From positions 1-14,934 of the forward strand of contig CAITEL010000224.1 in assembly GCA_903891375.1 (NCBI GenBank): a stretch of DNA of 14,934 nucleotides. Reading direction: 5' to 3'. A model generated the notes under the pieces. The model saw nothing but the letters and a program-made list of their open reading frames with translations, searched no databases and had not been told where the DNA came from. Made by a program: the position numbers and the translations under genes. Below, piece by piece: positions 7,775 to 14,702 of the stretch (positions are counted from its first letter, which is position 1; the number at the start of each line of letters is the position of its first letter). This stretch comes from an uncultured Neisseriaceae bacterium (GTDB lineage: Bacteria > Pseudomonadota > Gammaproteobacteria > Burkholderiales > UBA11063).

Positions 7775-9787
7775 ATGCTTAGTTCAAAAAATAGTAAGAG
7801 TTTATTTAAGCTAAATAGTAATTTTATGCCATCAGGTGATCAACCGCAGGCAATTAAAAACTTAGTTGAAGGTTTAGAAGATGGATTGAAATATCAAACC
7901 TTACTGGGGGTTACTGGTAGTGGTAAGACGTTTACTATGGCCAATATTATTGCCCAGACTGGTCGTCCAGCTATTATTATGGCACACAACAAAACCCTTG
8001 CTGCACAATTATATGCAGAATTTCGTGATTTTTTCCCTGAAAATGCTGTTGAGTATTTTGTTTCATATTATGACTATTATCAACCAGAAGCGTATGTGCC
8101 ACATAAAGATTTGTATATAGAAAAAGACTCAAGTATTAATGACCACATAGAACAAATGCGCTTATCAGCAACTAAATCGATTTTAGAACGTGAAGATGTT
8201 ATTGTGGTTGCTACGGTATCAGCAATATATGGAATAGGTGATGAAGACTCCTACCAAAAGATGATTTTACATGTACGTGAGGGTGCGAAATTTTCTCAGC
8301 AAGAAATAATTAAACAGTTGGTTAATATGCAGTATCAACGAGCTGAAGTTGATTTTAAACGAGGAACTTTTCGAGTAAGGGGGGATACGATAGATGTATT
8401 CCCTTCAGAGCATTTTGATGAAGCTGTGCGAATTAGTTTATTTGATGATGAGGTAGAAACATTATATCTATTTGATCCATTGACAGGTAGAGTTAGGCAA
8501 CGAATATCTATATTTACAGTATTTCCATCATCACACTATGTAACGCCAAAAGAAACAGTTGAATCTGCTTGTGAGAAAATTAAGTTAGAATTAGAAGCAA
8601 GGATTAAAGAATATGAGGCGCAAGGTAAAATGCTTGAGGCCTTTAGAATAAAACAGAGAACTGAGTTTGATTTAGAAATGCTTCATGAAATTGGTTTTTG
8701 TAAGGGTATCGAGAATTATTCTCGTCATCTGACAGGTAGGGGGGATGGTGATCCACCACCGACATTAATAGATTATCTATCGGCAAATTGTATTATGTTT
8801 ATTGATGAGTCGCACGTAACAATTCCGCAAATAGGGGGAATGTTTAATGGTGATAGAGCACGTAAACAAAATCTTGTTGATTATGGTTTTAGGTTACCAT
8901 CGGCGATAGATAATAGACCATTGCAATTCAATGAATTTGAATCACGAATGCCGCAGGCAATTTTTGTGTCGGCCACGCCAGGTAATTATGAGAGCTTACA
9001 TCAAGATAATTTGGTTGAACAAGTAGTACGTCCAACTGGTTTAATTGACCCTATTATAGAAATCAGGGATGTGGATACTCAGGTGGATGACTTAATGCAT
9101 GAAATCCGTGAGCATGTGAAAAATAATGAAAGAGTGTTAGTTACAACCTTAACTAAAAAAATGGCGGAGAAACTTACAGAATACTATGAAGATAATAAAA
9201 TAAAAATAAGGTATATTCATTCGGATATAGATACAGTTGAGCGAGTTGAGATTATTCGTGATTTACGCCTTGGAGTATTTGATGTTTTAGTTGGGGTTAA
9301 TTTATTGCGTGAAGGTTTAGATATGCCTGAGGTGAGTTTAGTTGCGATTCTTGATGCAGATAAAGAAGGCTTTTTACGTTCGGAGCGTTCCTTGATTCAG
9401 ACTGTTGGTCGTGCAGCTAGACATATTAATGGTAAAGCGATTTTTTATGCGCATAAAGTAACTAATTCAATGCAAAAGGCAATAGATGAGACTAATCGGC
9501 GTAGAATTAAACAGGTTGAATTTAATGAAAAGCATGGAATTACGCCAACATCAATTTCTAAGCCAATTAATGATATCATAGAGGGTATTTATCGTGAAGA
9601 GAAAAATAAAGGCTTTGAAATAAAGTTACCTAAAGAATTGAGCAATAAAGATATAGTTAAATTGATCAAACAAACAGAGAAGAGAATGAAAGAACATGTT
9701 TCGGAGTTAGCGTTTGAGAAGGCTGCCTTATGTCGAGATGAATTAAAGGTGTTGAGGGAGTTATTACTAAAGGATGGAATTGTATGA
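7775..9787 (+). CDS. uvrB: Excinuclease ABC subunit UvrB
   Basis: UvrB is the DNA-damage-verifying helicase subunit of nucleotide excision repair; it is loaded by UvrA and recruits the UvrC nuclease. The 670 residues include Walker A GVTGSGKT at about 45-52, the [12 protein letters not shown] segment of the damage-probing beta-hairpin (about 92-103), helicase motif DESHVTIPQ (about 344-352), SATPGNYE, and motif [15 protein letters not shown] ... [16 protein letters not shown]-terminal UVR domain (about 632-666, [19 protein letters not shown]) provides the UvrC contact. Full length is normal. The N-terminus [17 protein letters not shown] aligns with E. coli FKLNSAFKPSGDQPEAI, and an in-frame stop at 7763-7765 bars any earlier start, so the ATG at 7775 is the only sensible one. 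It lies just 18 bp after the yccA terminator with no Shine-Dalgarno sequence. The stop overlaps the next gene's start (ATGA). Confidence 0.98.
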   Translation: MLSSKNSKSLFKLNSNFMPSGDQPQAIKNLVEGLEDGLKYQTLLGVTGSGKTFTMANIIAQTGRPAIIMAHNKTLAAQLYAEFRDFFPENAVEYFVSYYDYYQPEAYVPHKDLYIEKDSSINDHIEQMRLSATKSILEREDVIVVATVSAIYGIGDEDSYQKMILHVREGAKFSQQEIIKQLVNMQYQRAEVDFKRGTFRVRGDTIDVFPSEHFDEAVRISLFDDEVETLYLFDPLTGRVRQRISIFTVFPSSHYVTPKETVESACEKIKLELEARIKEYEAQGKMLEAFRIKQRTEFDLEMLHEIGFCKGIENYSRHLTGRGDGDPPPTLIDYLSANCIMFIDESHVTIPQIGGMFNGDRARKQNLVDYGFRLPSAIDNRPLQFNEFESRMPQAIFVSATPGNYESLHQDNLVEQVVRPTGLIDPIIEIRDVDTQVDDLMHEIREHVKNNERVLVTTLTKKMAEKLTEYYEDNKIKIRYIHSDIDTVERVEIIRDLRLGVFDVLVGVNLLREGLDMPEVSLVAILDADKEGFLRSERSLIQTVGRAARHINGKAIFYAHKVTNSMQKAIDETNRRRIKQVEFNEKHGITPTSISKPINDIIEGIYREEKNKGFEIKLPKELSNKDIVKLIKQTEKRMKEHVSELAFEKAALCRDELKVLRELLLKDGIV

Positions 9788-10437
9788 CGTGTTTTATTAT
9801 TGGTGTGGCTGGTGGTTCAGGTTCTGGAAAGTCTACGGTTACAGAGCATATAGTTAATGCTATCGGGAGCAATAAAGTGGTAGTGGTTATGCAAGATTAC
9901 TATTATAAAGATTTATCGCATTTAACCCTTGAGCAAAGGAAGCTTATTAATTTTGATCACCCAGATGCGTTTGATTGGGAGTTGTTGAAATTACATATCG
10001 ACAATTTATATAATGGGCTACCGATAGAAATGCCGACATATGACTACGTTGAATATACACGAAAGAAAGAGACACTAACGGTAATGCCAGCATCAGTGGT
10101 GGTATTTGAAGGAATTTTTTCTTTAATGGATAATAATTTACGTAATTTAATGGCATTAAAGATTTTTGTAGATACTGCGCCAGACATACGTTTTATTCGT
10201 AGATTGCAACGAGATATTGAATACAGAGGCAGAACGGTACAAAATGTGATAAAACAATACCTAGAATTTGTGAGGCCAATGCACAAGAAATTTATTGAAC
10301 CTACAAAACGTTTTTCCCATATAATTATTCCACATGGTGCTAATCGTGCTGCATTGGAAATGATAATTGCACGGGTTAATGCAGTGTTAAATAAAGAGGA
10401 CATTCTAATAGAAACAGATTATTTTGATGAAGAGTAA
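9784..10437 (+). CDS. udk: Uridine/cytidine kinase paralogue 1, predicted cytidine-restricted
   Basis: It is a P-loop nucleoside kinase of pyrimidine salvage, converting cytidine (and/or uridine) to the monophosphate. The 217 residues contain P-loop [12 protein letters not shown] (7-18), catalytic Asp in QDYYYKD (D38), [22 protein letters not shown] (86-97), [29 protein letters not shown] lid and [15 protein letters not shown]. All match E. coli Udk in order. Position 91 is Tyr where E. coli Udk and human UCK2 have the base-contacting His (H117 in UCK2). Thermus thermophilus kinase has Tyr at this position and is limited to cytidine, so I predict a cytidine preference. The start ATG overlaps the uvrB stop by four bases, giving translational coupling. 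A second paralogue follows after 6 bp. The nucleoside-kinase family call is firm; the specificity is inferred. Confidence 0.93.
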   Translation: MTCFIIGVAGGSGSGKSTVTEHIVNAIGSNKVVVVMQDYYYKDLSHLTLEQRKLINFDHPDAFDWELLKLHIDNLYNGLPIEMPTYDYVEYTRKKETLTVMPASVVVFEGIFSLMDNNLRNLMALKIFVDTAPDIRFIRRLQRDIEYRGRTVQNVIKQYLEFVRPMHKKFIEPTKRFSHIIIPHGANRAALEMIIARVNAVLNKEDILIETDYFDEE

Positions 10438-10443
10438 TATATT

Positions 10444-11112
10444 ATGAAAACATTTATTATTGGTGTTGCTGGAGGTTCTGGATCTGGTAAATCCACGGTA
10501 ACAGAACAGATTATCAAATCATTAGGTAAAAATGACGTATCAGTTATGTTGCAAGATAATTATTATCTAGATAGATCACATTTAACCATGGAAGAGCGTA
10601 ATAGTATTAATTTTGATCACCCAGATGCATTGGATTGGAAACTTATGAAACAACAGCTGGATGATTTATATAATGGTCTCCCGATTCAAATCCCAGAATA
10701 TGATTTTACCACCCACACACGTAAGCAAGCAACTAACCTTATTTTACCAGCTAAGGTTATAATTGTTGAAGGTATTTTTGCGCTATATGATGCTGTTATG
10801 TGTAATCAGATGTCGTTATGTATTTTTGTGGATACAGCTGCAGATATTAGGTTAATGCGCCGTTTGAAACGAGATATAACAGAGCGTGCGCGTACGATAG
10901 ACAGTATCTTAAAGCAGTATAGTCAGTTTGTGCGTCCAATGTATCGCAATTTTGTGGAACCAACAAAAAGACGGGCAAATATAATTATCCCACATGGTTC
11001 AAATAAAGCCGCGATTGAGATGATTCTTTCACGTATTCAGTCAGTGCTAAACGGACAACAAATAATAGTAGGTGGTGAAATACCATTTGCAGATGATAAT
11101 GACGAGGCATAG
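10444..11112 (+). CDS. udk: Uridine/cytidine kinase paralogue 2, canonical base pocket
   Basis: This second nucleoside kinase has 222 residues. The first 100 residues align without gaps to its neighbour, with 62 identical by direct count, so the pair arose by tandem duplication followed by long divergence. P-loop [12 protein letters not shown] (7-18), catalytic Asp D38 in QDNYYLD, NFDHPDALDW, VEGIF, IFVDTAADIRLMRRLKRD and IIIPHGSNKAAIEMI are kept. It retains the canonical His91 in YDFTTHTR that contacts the pyrimidine base, but has RKQAT where most members, including its neighbour, have R-[KM]-[KE]-E-T. I expect ordinary uridine (and cytidine) phosphorylation. The C-terminal tail is acidic (FADDNDEA). 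The gene starts 6 bp after the first kinase and so is almost certainly co-transcribed with it and uvrB; the hairpin at 11138-11170 ends the unit. Confidence 0.93.
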   Translation: MKTFIIGVAGGSGSGKSTVTEQIIKSLGKNDVSVMLQDNYYLDRSHLTMEERNSINFDHPDALDWKLMKQQLDDLYNGLPIQIPEYDFTTHTRKQATNLILPAKVIIVEGIFALYDAVMCNQMSLCIFVDTAADIRLMRRLKRDITERARTIDSILKQYSQFVRPMYRNFVEPTKRRANIIIPHGSNKAAIEMILSRIQSVLNGQQIIVGGEIPFADDNDEA

Positions 11113-11137
11113 ATGATGTGAGGGTTGGTGTAAGATA

Positions 11138-11170
11138 AGATATTTACATGTGCACAACATGTAAATATCT
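11138..11170. terminator. Hairpin terminator between convergent udk2 and outer-membrane protein gene
   Basis: Perfect 13-bp arms agatatttacatg and catgtaaatatct flank a 7-nt loop (tgcacaa). The element lies 25 bp after the plus-strand kinase stop and 7 bp after the minus-strand gene's stop, so it can serve both. Neither side has a classical T-run, so it may need assistance or may mainly stabilise 3' ends. Confidence 0.65.
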
Positions 11171-11177
11171 ACAATAT

Positions 11178-11708
11178 TTAGAAGTTGTATTTAATTCCAG
11201 CTAACACGGCATTAGTATTACCTTGGTACGTAGTAGAACCGTAGTAATAATAATCAGTAACGTTTAACGATACTTGCTTAGTAAGGTTGTATTGTGCGCC
11301 AACCGCAGTTAAGAAGTCCCAACCTTGTTGATCACGAGTAACGGGGCTTGCAGGATTCACTGTTGTGCCTGTTGGTTGAGCTACAACCCCAGGGCTAGCT
11401 AATGCACCACCGAACTGACCAGTTAATGCGAAGGCATCAGACAATGCCCAAGTACCTTTCAGGGATAGATCATAATATTGCATAGATTGGTTAAGTTCAC
11501 CACTACCTGATTGTGCTGTTCCAGTAGTACCTAGTTCAACACCCCACCATTTGTTAAAGTTGTAACCTAAATCAACACGACCAGATGCTGTAGGGTTATT
11601 TACTTTATTCCATGCGGCACCAGCGCCAGCACCAAAATACATACCGTTATCATCAGCAAAAGCAATGACACAGCTACCAGCTAATAGACCTGCTAAAATT
11701 TTTTTCAT
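11178..11708 (-). CDS. Small outer-membrane beta-barrel protein (OmpA/OmpW-like porin-fold)
   Basis: The 176-residue precursor has a clear Sec signal peptide (MKKILAGLLAGSCVIAFA, probable cleavage before DDNG). The mature part is rich in alternating Gly/aromatic strands: GMYFGAGAGAAWNKV, SGRVDLGYNFNKWWGVELGTTG, YYDLSLKGTWAL, FALTGQFGGA, LTAVGAQYNL, QVSLNVTDYYYY and AVLAGIKYNF. That is about eight strands, with the terminal Phe expected of an outer-membrane barrel recognised by the BAM complex. The longest external loop (PTGTTVNPASPVTRDQQG) is Pro/Thr-rich. The ATG at 11708 is preceded by AAAGGA 7 nt upstream and starts the signal peptide, so the longer frame back to 11750 is rejected. A near-consensus promoter suggests strong expression. 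No precise family name can be given; function beyond the barrel is unknown. Confidence 0.85.
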   Translation of the reverse strand: MKKILAGLLAGSCVIAFADDNGMYFGAGAGAAWNKVNNPTASGRVDLGYNFNKWWGVELGTTGTAQSGSGELNQSMQYYDLSLKGTWALSDAFALTGQFGGALASPGVVAQPTGTTVNPASPVTRDQQGWDFLTAVGAQYNLTKQVSLNVTDYYYYGSTTYQGNTNAVLAGIKYNF

Positions 11709-11776
11709 GCGTTTGTCCTTTAAAACAATTTTAAAATTATATAATATCAAAATGTATTGTAGAGTACACAGCGGTT

Positions 11777-11804
11777 ATTTTAGCACATTTTTATCTGTTG
11801 TCAA
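11777..11804 (-). promoter_or_regulatory. Strong extended -10 promoter for the outer-membrane protein gene
   Basis: On the minus strand a perfect TTGACA (11799-11804) is followed by a 16-nt spacer ending TGC and then TAAAAT (11777-11782), so the -10 is extended. Transcription would begin near 11770, leaving a leader of about 60 nt before the ATG at 11708. Confidence 0.75.
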
Positions 11805-11902
11805 ATAAATAATAATAGAAATGTAGATTAAAACAGAATAATTCTAGATTTTCAGTAAGATTATAAATAATGTTGGTATGCGCACTAATTAATTATGTGT
11901 AA

Positions 11903-12376
11903 TTACAGTGAGAAACCAAGAACTTCGTACTCTTTTCTACCGCTGGGCACTTTCACTTCAACCACGCTACCAATTTCTTTACCAATTAGACTTTTAGCAA
12001 CTGGGGAATTCACCGAAATTTTTGCTGCTTTTATATCGGCTTCGTCATCGCCAACTATTTGATAGGAGACTTCAGCTTCGCTTTCTAAGTCAAGAAGTTG
12101 AACTACTGCTCCAAATATGATACGGCCACAGTTTTCAAGGGTGCTAGGGTCAATAATTTGTGCATAGCTAAGTTTAGATTCTATTTCGGCAATTCTGCCC
12201 TCAATAAAAGCTTGTTTATTTTTTGCTGCATCATACTCAGCATTTTCAGATAAATCACCGTGGCTACGAGCTTCAGCGATAGCTTGAATTACAGCATTAC
12301 GTTCAGTACTTTTTAGTCGGTCTAATTCTTCTTGGAGTAGTTTAGCACCGTTAATTGTCATTGGGTATTTTTGCAT
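11903..12376 (-). CDS. greA: Transcription elongation factor GreA
   Basis: GreA binds the RNA polymerase secondary channel and stimulates cleavage of backtracked transcripts. The 157 residues show the N-terminal antiparallel coiled coil (about 1-78) with the tip motif [18 protein letters not shown]. Its acidic pair (D41 and E44) positions the catalytic magnesium. The C-terminal FKBP-like domain follows, with [53 protein letters not shown]. Length and end are typical. The ATG at 12376 has only a weak GGTG upstream; an ATG five codons on is the alternative start. It stands between a small lipoprotein gene and the outer-membrane protein gene on the same strand, not next to carAB as in some proteobacteria. 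Its leader contains an 8-bp hairpin at 12409-12430. Confidence 0.97.
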   Translation of the reverse strand: MQKYPMTINGAKLLQEELDRLKSTERNAVIQAIAEARSHGDLSENAEYDAAKNKQAFIEGRIAEIESKLSYAQIIDPSTLENCGRIIFGAVVQLLDLESEAEVSYQIVGDDEADIKAAKISVNSPVAKSLIGKEIGSVVEVKVPSGRKEYEVLGFSL

Positions 12377-12408
12377 GTTTAGTCACCATTAAAGGAAAAA
12401 TAATACGT

Positions 12409-12430
12409 AACCAAAAAGTGGATTTTGGTT
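12409..12430 (-). terminator. Weak hairpin between the small lipoprotein gene and greA
   Basis: Arms aaccaaaa and ttttggtt (8 bp) flank a 6-nt loop. On the minus strand it lies 48 nt after the lipoprotein stop and 32 nt before the greA start. A T-rich stretch (tattattttt) follows only after a short gap, so it could be a weak terminator or a greA leader element. The stem is AT-rich and the call is tentative. Confidence 0.3.
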
Positions 12431-12478
12431 TTATAAGTTTATTATGAATTGATGAAAATTTAAGAGGATTAAATAAAA

Positions 12479-12664
12479 TTAATTGCTCTGTGATTCGGTA
12501 ATTTTATGTTTGGCCACAACTACCTTAGTATTTCTGGTGGTTTGTGCTTGAGTTGTATTATCTGTATTAATTTTATTTATTTGTTCAGTAATTGGTTCGT
12601 TATTTGAAGAACAGCCAAATAATGTGAATAGGCTTAAACTTACTGCAACAAATGTGTTTTTCAT
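12479..12664 (-). CDS. Small predicted outer-membrane lipoprotein
   Basis: The 61-residue precursor has a lipoprotein signal peptide (MKNTFVAVSLSLFTLFGC) with lipobox LFGC, placing the lipidated Cys at residue 18. The +2 Ser favours sorting to the outer membrane. The 44-residue mature part is hydrophilic, Asn/Thr/Gln-rich and ends KVVVAKHKITESQSN; I recognise no domain. An AAAGG ribosome-binding site lies about 9 nt before the ATG, and a 14-bp hairpin stands immediately upstream of that site (12680-12719). It follows the Ala-rich exported protein gene on the same strand and may be transcribed with it by read-through. Function unknown. Confidence 0.75.
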   Translation of the reverse strand: MKNTFVAVSLSLFTLFGCSSNNEPITEQINKINTDNTTQAQTTRNTKVVVAKHKITESQSN

Positions 12665-12679
12665 TTTTATATACCTTTA

Positions 12680-12719
12680 AGTAAAACTAGATGAACAAAA
12701 TAGTCCATCTAGTTTTACT
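12680..12719 (-). terminator. 14-bp hairpin between Ala-rich protein gene and lipoprotein gene
   Basis: Perfect arms agtaaaactagatg and catctagttttact enclose a 12-nt loop. On the minus strand it begins 25 nt after the Ala-rich gene stop and ends one base before the AAAGG ribosome-binding site of the lipoprotein gene. The only U-run is inside the 3' arm (GUUUUACUU), so it may be a partial terminator or a 3'-end stabiliser allowing some read-through. Confidence 0.55.
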
Positions 12720-12743
12720 AAATTAATTGTACATAAGTACAAA

Positions 12744-12953
12744 TTACATTGCGCTAGCAGCTTTTTTAGCGTGATGTTTTTTAGCATGTTTTTTGCTAGT
12801 TTTTTTAGGCGCAGAAGCAGGAGCTTTAGCTTCTGGAGCCACAGTAGAAGCAGCAGCGGCAGCCACAGCAGGAGCAGCAGGAGCAGAAACGTCATTAGCG
12901 AAAGCAACAGTAGCGAACGCACCAGCGATTAACATAGCTAGTAATTTTTTCAT
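12744..12953 (-). CDS. Small exported Ala/Pro/Lys/His-rich protein
   Basis: The 69-residue precursor has a textbook Sec signal peptide, MKKLLAMLIAGAFATVAFA, cleaved before NDVS. The mature part is low-complexity: an Ala/Pro block (SAPAAPAVAAAAAS) followed by a strongly basic tail, PKKTSKKHAKKHHAKKAASAM. Similar short exported proteins with KKxHxKKHHxKK tails occur in betaproteobacteria; their function is unknown to me, though a basic His-rich tail could bind metal, nucleic acid or anionic lipid. The ATG at 12953 has GAAGGA 7 nt upstream, and the preceding 13 codons of open frame would spoil the signal peptide, so the shorter start is used. Its GCA/GCT-rich codons make it locally GC-rich. A strong promoter and a long folded leader lie upstream. 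Confidence 0.85.
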   Translation of the reverse strand: MKKLLAMLIAGAFATVAFANDVSAPAAPAVAAAAASTVAPEAKAPASAPKKTSKKHAKKHHAKKAASAM

Positions 12954-13006
12954 AATTTTTCCTTCGAGAAAATTTAAAATTTTAAATATCATAATTTCAA
13001 GCGATT

Positions 13007-13075
13007 GTTTTGTGCGCTACTCATCGCACTTTGTTCTGATTTATAGAATCAAACTGCGATGAGTATATACAAAAC
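13007..13075 (-). promoter_or_regulatory. Long structured 5' leader hairpin of the Ala-rich protein mRNA
   Basis: Nested complementary segments stack into one stem: gttttgt/acaaaac (13007-13013 with 13069-13075), tactcatcgca/tgcgatgagta (13018-13028 with 13055-13065), then tttg/caaa and ttct/agaa closing a 7-nt loop (13038-13044). It lies within the about 130-nt leader between the promoter at 13091-13120 and the ATG. There is no U-run after it, so it does not look like a terminator. A role in mRNA stability or translational control is inferred. Confidence 0.5.
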
Positions 13076-13090
13076 ATCAACCGTGGCGAG

Positions 13091-13120
13091 ATTATAGCAC
13101 ACATTTTCAATTTATTGCAA
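13091..13120 (-). promoter_or_regulatory. Extended -10 promoter for the Ala-rich protein gene
   Basis: On the minus strand a perfect TATAAT (13091-13096) is directly preceded by TGC, giving an extended -10, with TTGCAA (13115-13120) 18 nt further upstream. The predicted start of transcription is near 13084, about 130 nt before the ATG at 12953. Confidence 0.7.
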
Positions 13121-13188
13121 CATAAAATGTAAAAAAAATAAAAATTAGGGTGTAAACACCGCAATTATATTAAAAAATTAATTTCTAT

Positions 13189-13788
13189 TTATTGATTAAA
13201 CTGACTACTTAGCCAATTATTTAGCTCTGTTAAGAAGAGTTGTAAATTTTGGGAGGTGCCATAAGCCATATTTTGTGGGCTGGGTTGAATATTTGCAGAT
13301 TCTATAAATATCTTGCTATTTTTTATAGAGTTTTTTGGGCTATTAATGAGCTGAATTAAAATAGATATAGTCACATTAGTCTGCTCTTTTGTTATATTTT
13401 GCTTTAATTCAAGGAGTCTAGTTTTTATTTTATATTGTGTAGGAATTAAAACATCGCTACCGATAACATTACTGAAAGTGCATGAGTTCATTAAAGATTT
13501 TTCAATAGCTTGGTTTATGGTTTGTTGTGGTAAGATTGCCCATGTGCTATAAGAATATTTTTTTAATTCGTAAGGTGAATTAGTATAATACATATTATAA
13601 GAATTATAAGGAGATTCTGCATCAGTCATTAAAACCTGAATACTGATATTTTGTTGTTTAGTTGCACACTTGAATGTCGGTGTGCTGTATTGTATCACAT
13701 ATTGGTGATTACTTGGAGTGTTAACTGGCGAAAAAACACTACAGCTAATTAGTCCAGCACTAGTTATTAATGACATTAGTAATTTCAT
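13189..13788 (-). CDS. ABC-type transport auxiliary lipoprotein (PqiC-like, ABC_trans_aux)
   Basis: The 199-residue lipoprotein precursor has signal peptide MKLLMSLITSAGLISC with lipobox LISC and a +2 Ser, suggesting an outer-membrane location. The mature protein fits the ABC-type transport auxiliary family (PqiC/DUF330): an early strand pair HQYVIQYSTP, an IQVLMTDAESPYNSYNMYYTNSPYELKKYSYSTWAILPQQTINQAIEKSL segment typical of the family (marked by Y-x-N-S-P-Y-E-L-x-x-Y-x-x-x-x-W), and a helical C-terminus TELNNWLSSQF. It would be the outer-membrane-side partner of the MCE protein in phospholipid or other hydrophobic-ligand transport across the periplasm. Its ATG overlaps the MCE stop (ATGA) and AGGAGA lies 7 nt upstream. 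It ends the lipid-transport operon. Confidence 0.85.
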   Translation of the reverse strand: MKLLMSLITSAGLISCSVFSPVNTPSNHQYVIQYSTPTFKCATKQQNISIQVLMTDAESPYNSYNMYYTNSPYELKKYSYSTWAILPQQTINQAIEKSLMNSCTFSNVIGSDVLIPTQYKIKTRLLELKQNITKEQTNVTISILIQLINSPKNSIKNSKIFIESANIQPSPQNMAYGTSQNLQLFLTELNNWLSSQFNQ

Positions 13789-14702
13789 TGGGTTTCTCCT
13801 GGTCCTAATGGTTTATTGCTTATTCCACGAATAAGTGCTGACGGGTTTTGATTCATGGTATTCATAAATTGTTCTAATTGCGATGATACATTGTTTATAT
13901 TCGTAATCGATTGATTTAAGTTAGGTAGCAGAACTGAGTTTATATTATTAAGAGTATTATCTTGAAAATTGTTTATTAGTTTATTAGTACTAGCGCTGGT
14001 TTCAGAAAGTGATTTTGTGAGAGTGTCAATGTTTTCCATCATGGTGGCTAAATTTTTCGTACTATCTTTAATGTAATTTATAATTATGGTTAAATTTTCC
14101 ATATTTTGGGAAATATTAGCAGATTTAATAGCAATTGCGTCAGTTATTGTATTGAGGTTTTTTAGCATTTCGGAGAATTGTTTAATATTTTCATTACTTA
14201 AAAGTGACTTCATTTGTCCAGAAATATCTTGGATATTATCGCTTACAGATTGTGCTTGTTCGGATAAATTATATAACAAAGAAGGTTTTGTAATTATTTG
14301 TGGGTAAGGGTCTATATTTTTTGGAATTATATTATCGTTTAAATCAGCATTAGCAGGTAGATTAAGTCCTATGTATGATAATCCAGTTACTCCTTGTGAT
14401 TTAATGGTTGCGACTGTTTTTTTATTAATTAGAGTGTTGGGGAGAATACTTAAATAAACCATAATATTTCTGGGGTTTTTTTTATTAAGAAGTATTTTCT
14501 TGACATTGCCAACATCCACCCCATTATATTTAACTGGGGAGCTTATTGAGAGGCCATCAATAGGTTCATTAAAAACTGCCAAATAGATATCATATTTTTG
14601 TCTTGAGTCAGATGAAAACCATAACCAGAATGAAACTAATATAGTAATAGCAATTATAACAAATAAGCCAACTGTAAAGTATTGTTGATTTTCTTTATTC
14701 AT
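13785..14702 (-). CDS. MCE/MlaD-family lipid-transport protein
   Basis: The 305-residue protein has one N-terminal membrane anchor (residues about 9-30, VGLFVIIAITILVSFWLWF), then a single MCE domain at about 37-115. The MCE domain shows YLAVFNEPIDGLSISSPVKYNGVDVGNVKKI and the strand pair IKSQGVTGLSYIGLNL, typical of MlaD-like proteins. Residues about 140-290 are a long Asn/Ser-rich helical tail with heptad-like repeats, likely forming a periplasmic coiled coil or channel extension as in longer MCE proteins. It is probably hexameric in the inner membrane and shuttles lipids with the neighbouring ATPase, a permease (outside the window) and the PqiC-like lipoprotein. Its start overlaps the ATPase stop (ATGA) and an AAGGATGGGG ribosome-binding region lies just upstream. 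The ligand and transport direction cannot be told from sequence. Confidence 0.9.
   Translation of the reverse strand: MNKENQQYFTVGLFVIIAITILVSFWLWFSSDSRQKYDIYLAVFNEPIDGLSISSPVKYNGVDVGNVKKILLNKKNPRNIMVYLSILPNTLINKKTVATIKSQGVTGLSYIGLNLPANADLNDNIIPKNIDPYPQIITKPSLLYNLSEQAQSVSDNIQDISGQMKSLLSNENIKQFSEMLKNLNTITDAIAIKSANISQNMENLTIIINYIKDSTKNLATMMENIDTLTKSLSETSASTNKLINNFQDNTLNNINSVLLPNLNQSITNINNVSSQLEQFMNTMNQNPSALIRGISNKPLGPGETQ

Noticed and set aside
10044..10403. Minus-strand open frame of 119 codons inside the first nucleoside kinase
   Set aside because: It is antisense to a firmly identified gene, with no recognisable motif or ribosome-binding site.
12841..12890. GCA-type triplet repetition resembling a microsatellite
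   Set aside because: The triplets are irregular and are explained by the Ala/Pro block of the exported protein; not a clean tandem repeat.
12677..12922. Minus-strand Leu-rich open frame of 81 codons
   Set aside because: It is an out-of-frame shadow of the alanine codon run of the Ala-rich gene, whose real frame has a signal peptide and a good ribosome-binding site.
12793..13062. Plus-strand open frame of 89 codons, Ala/Gly-rich
   Set aside because: It is antisense to the Ala-rich exported protein gene; its composition only mirrors the GCN alanine codons and it has no ribosome-binding site.
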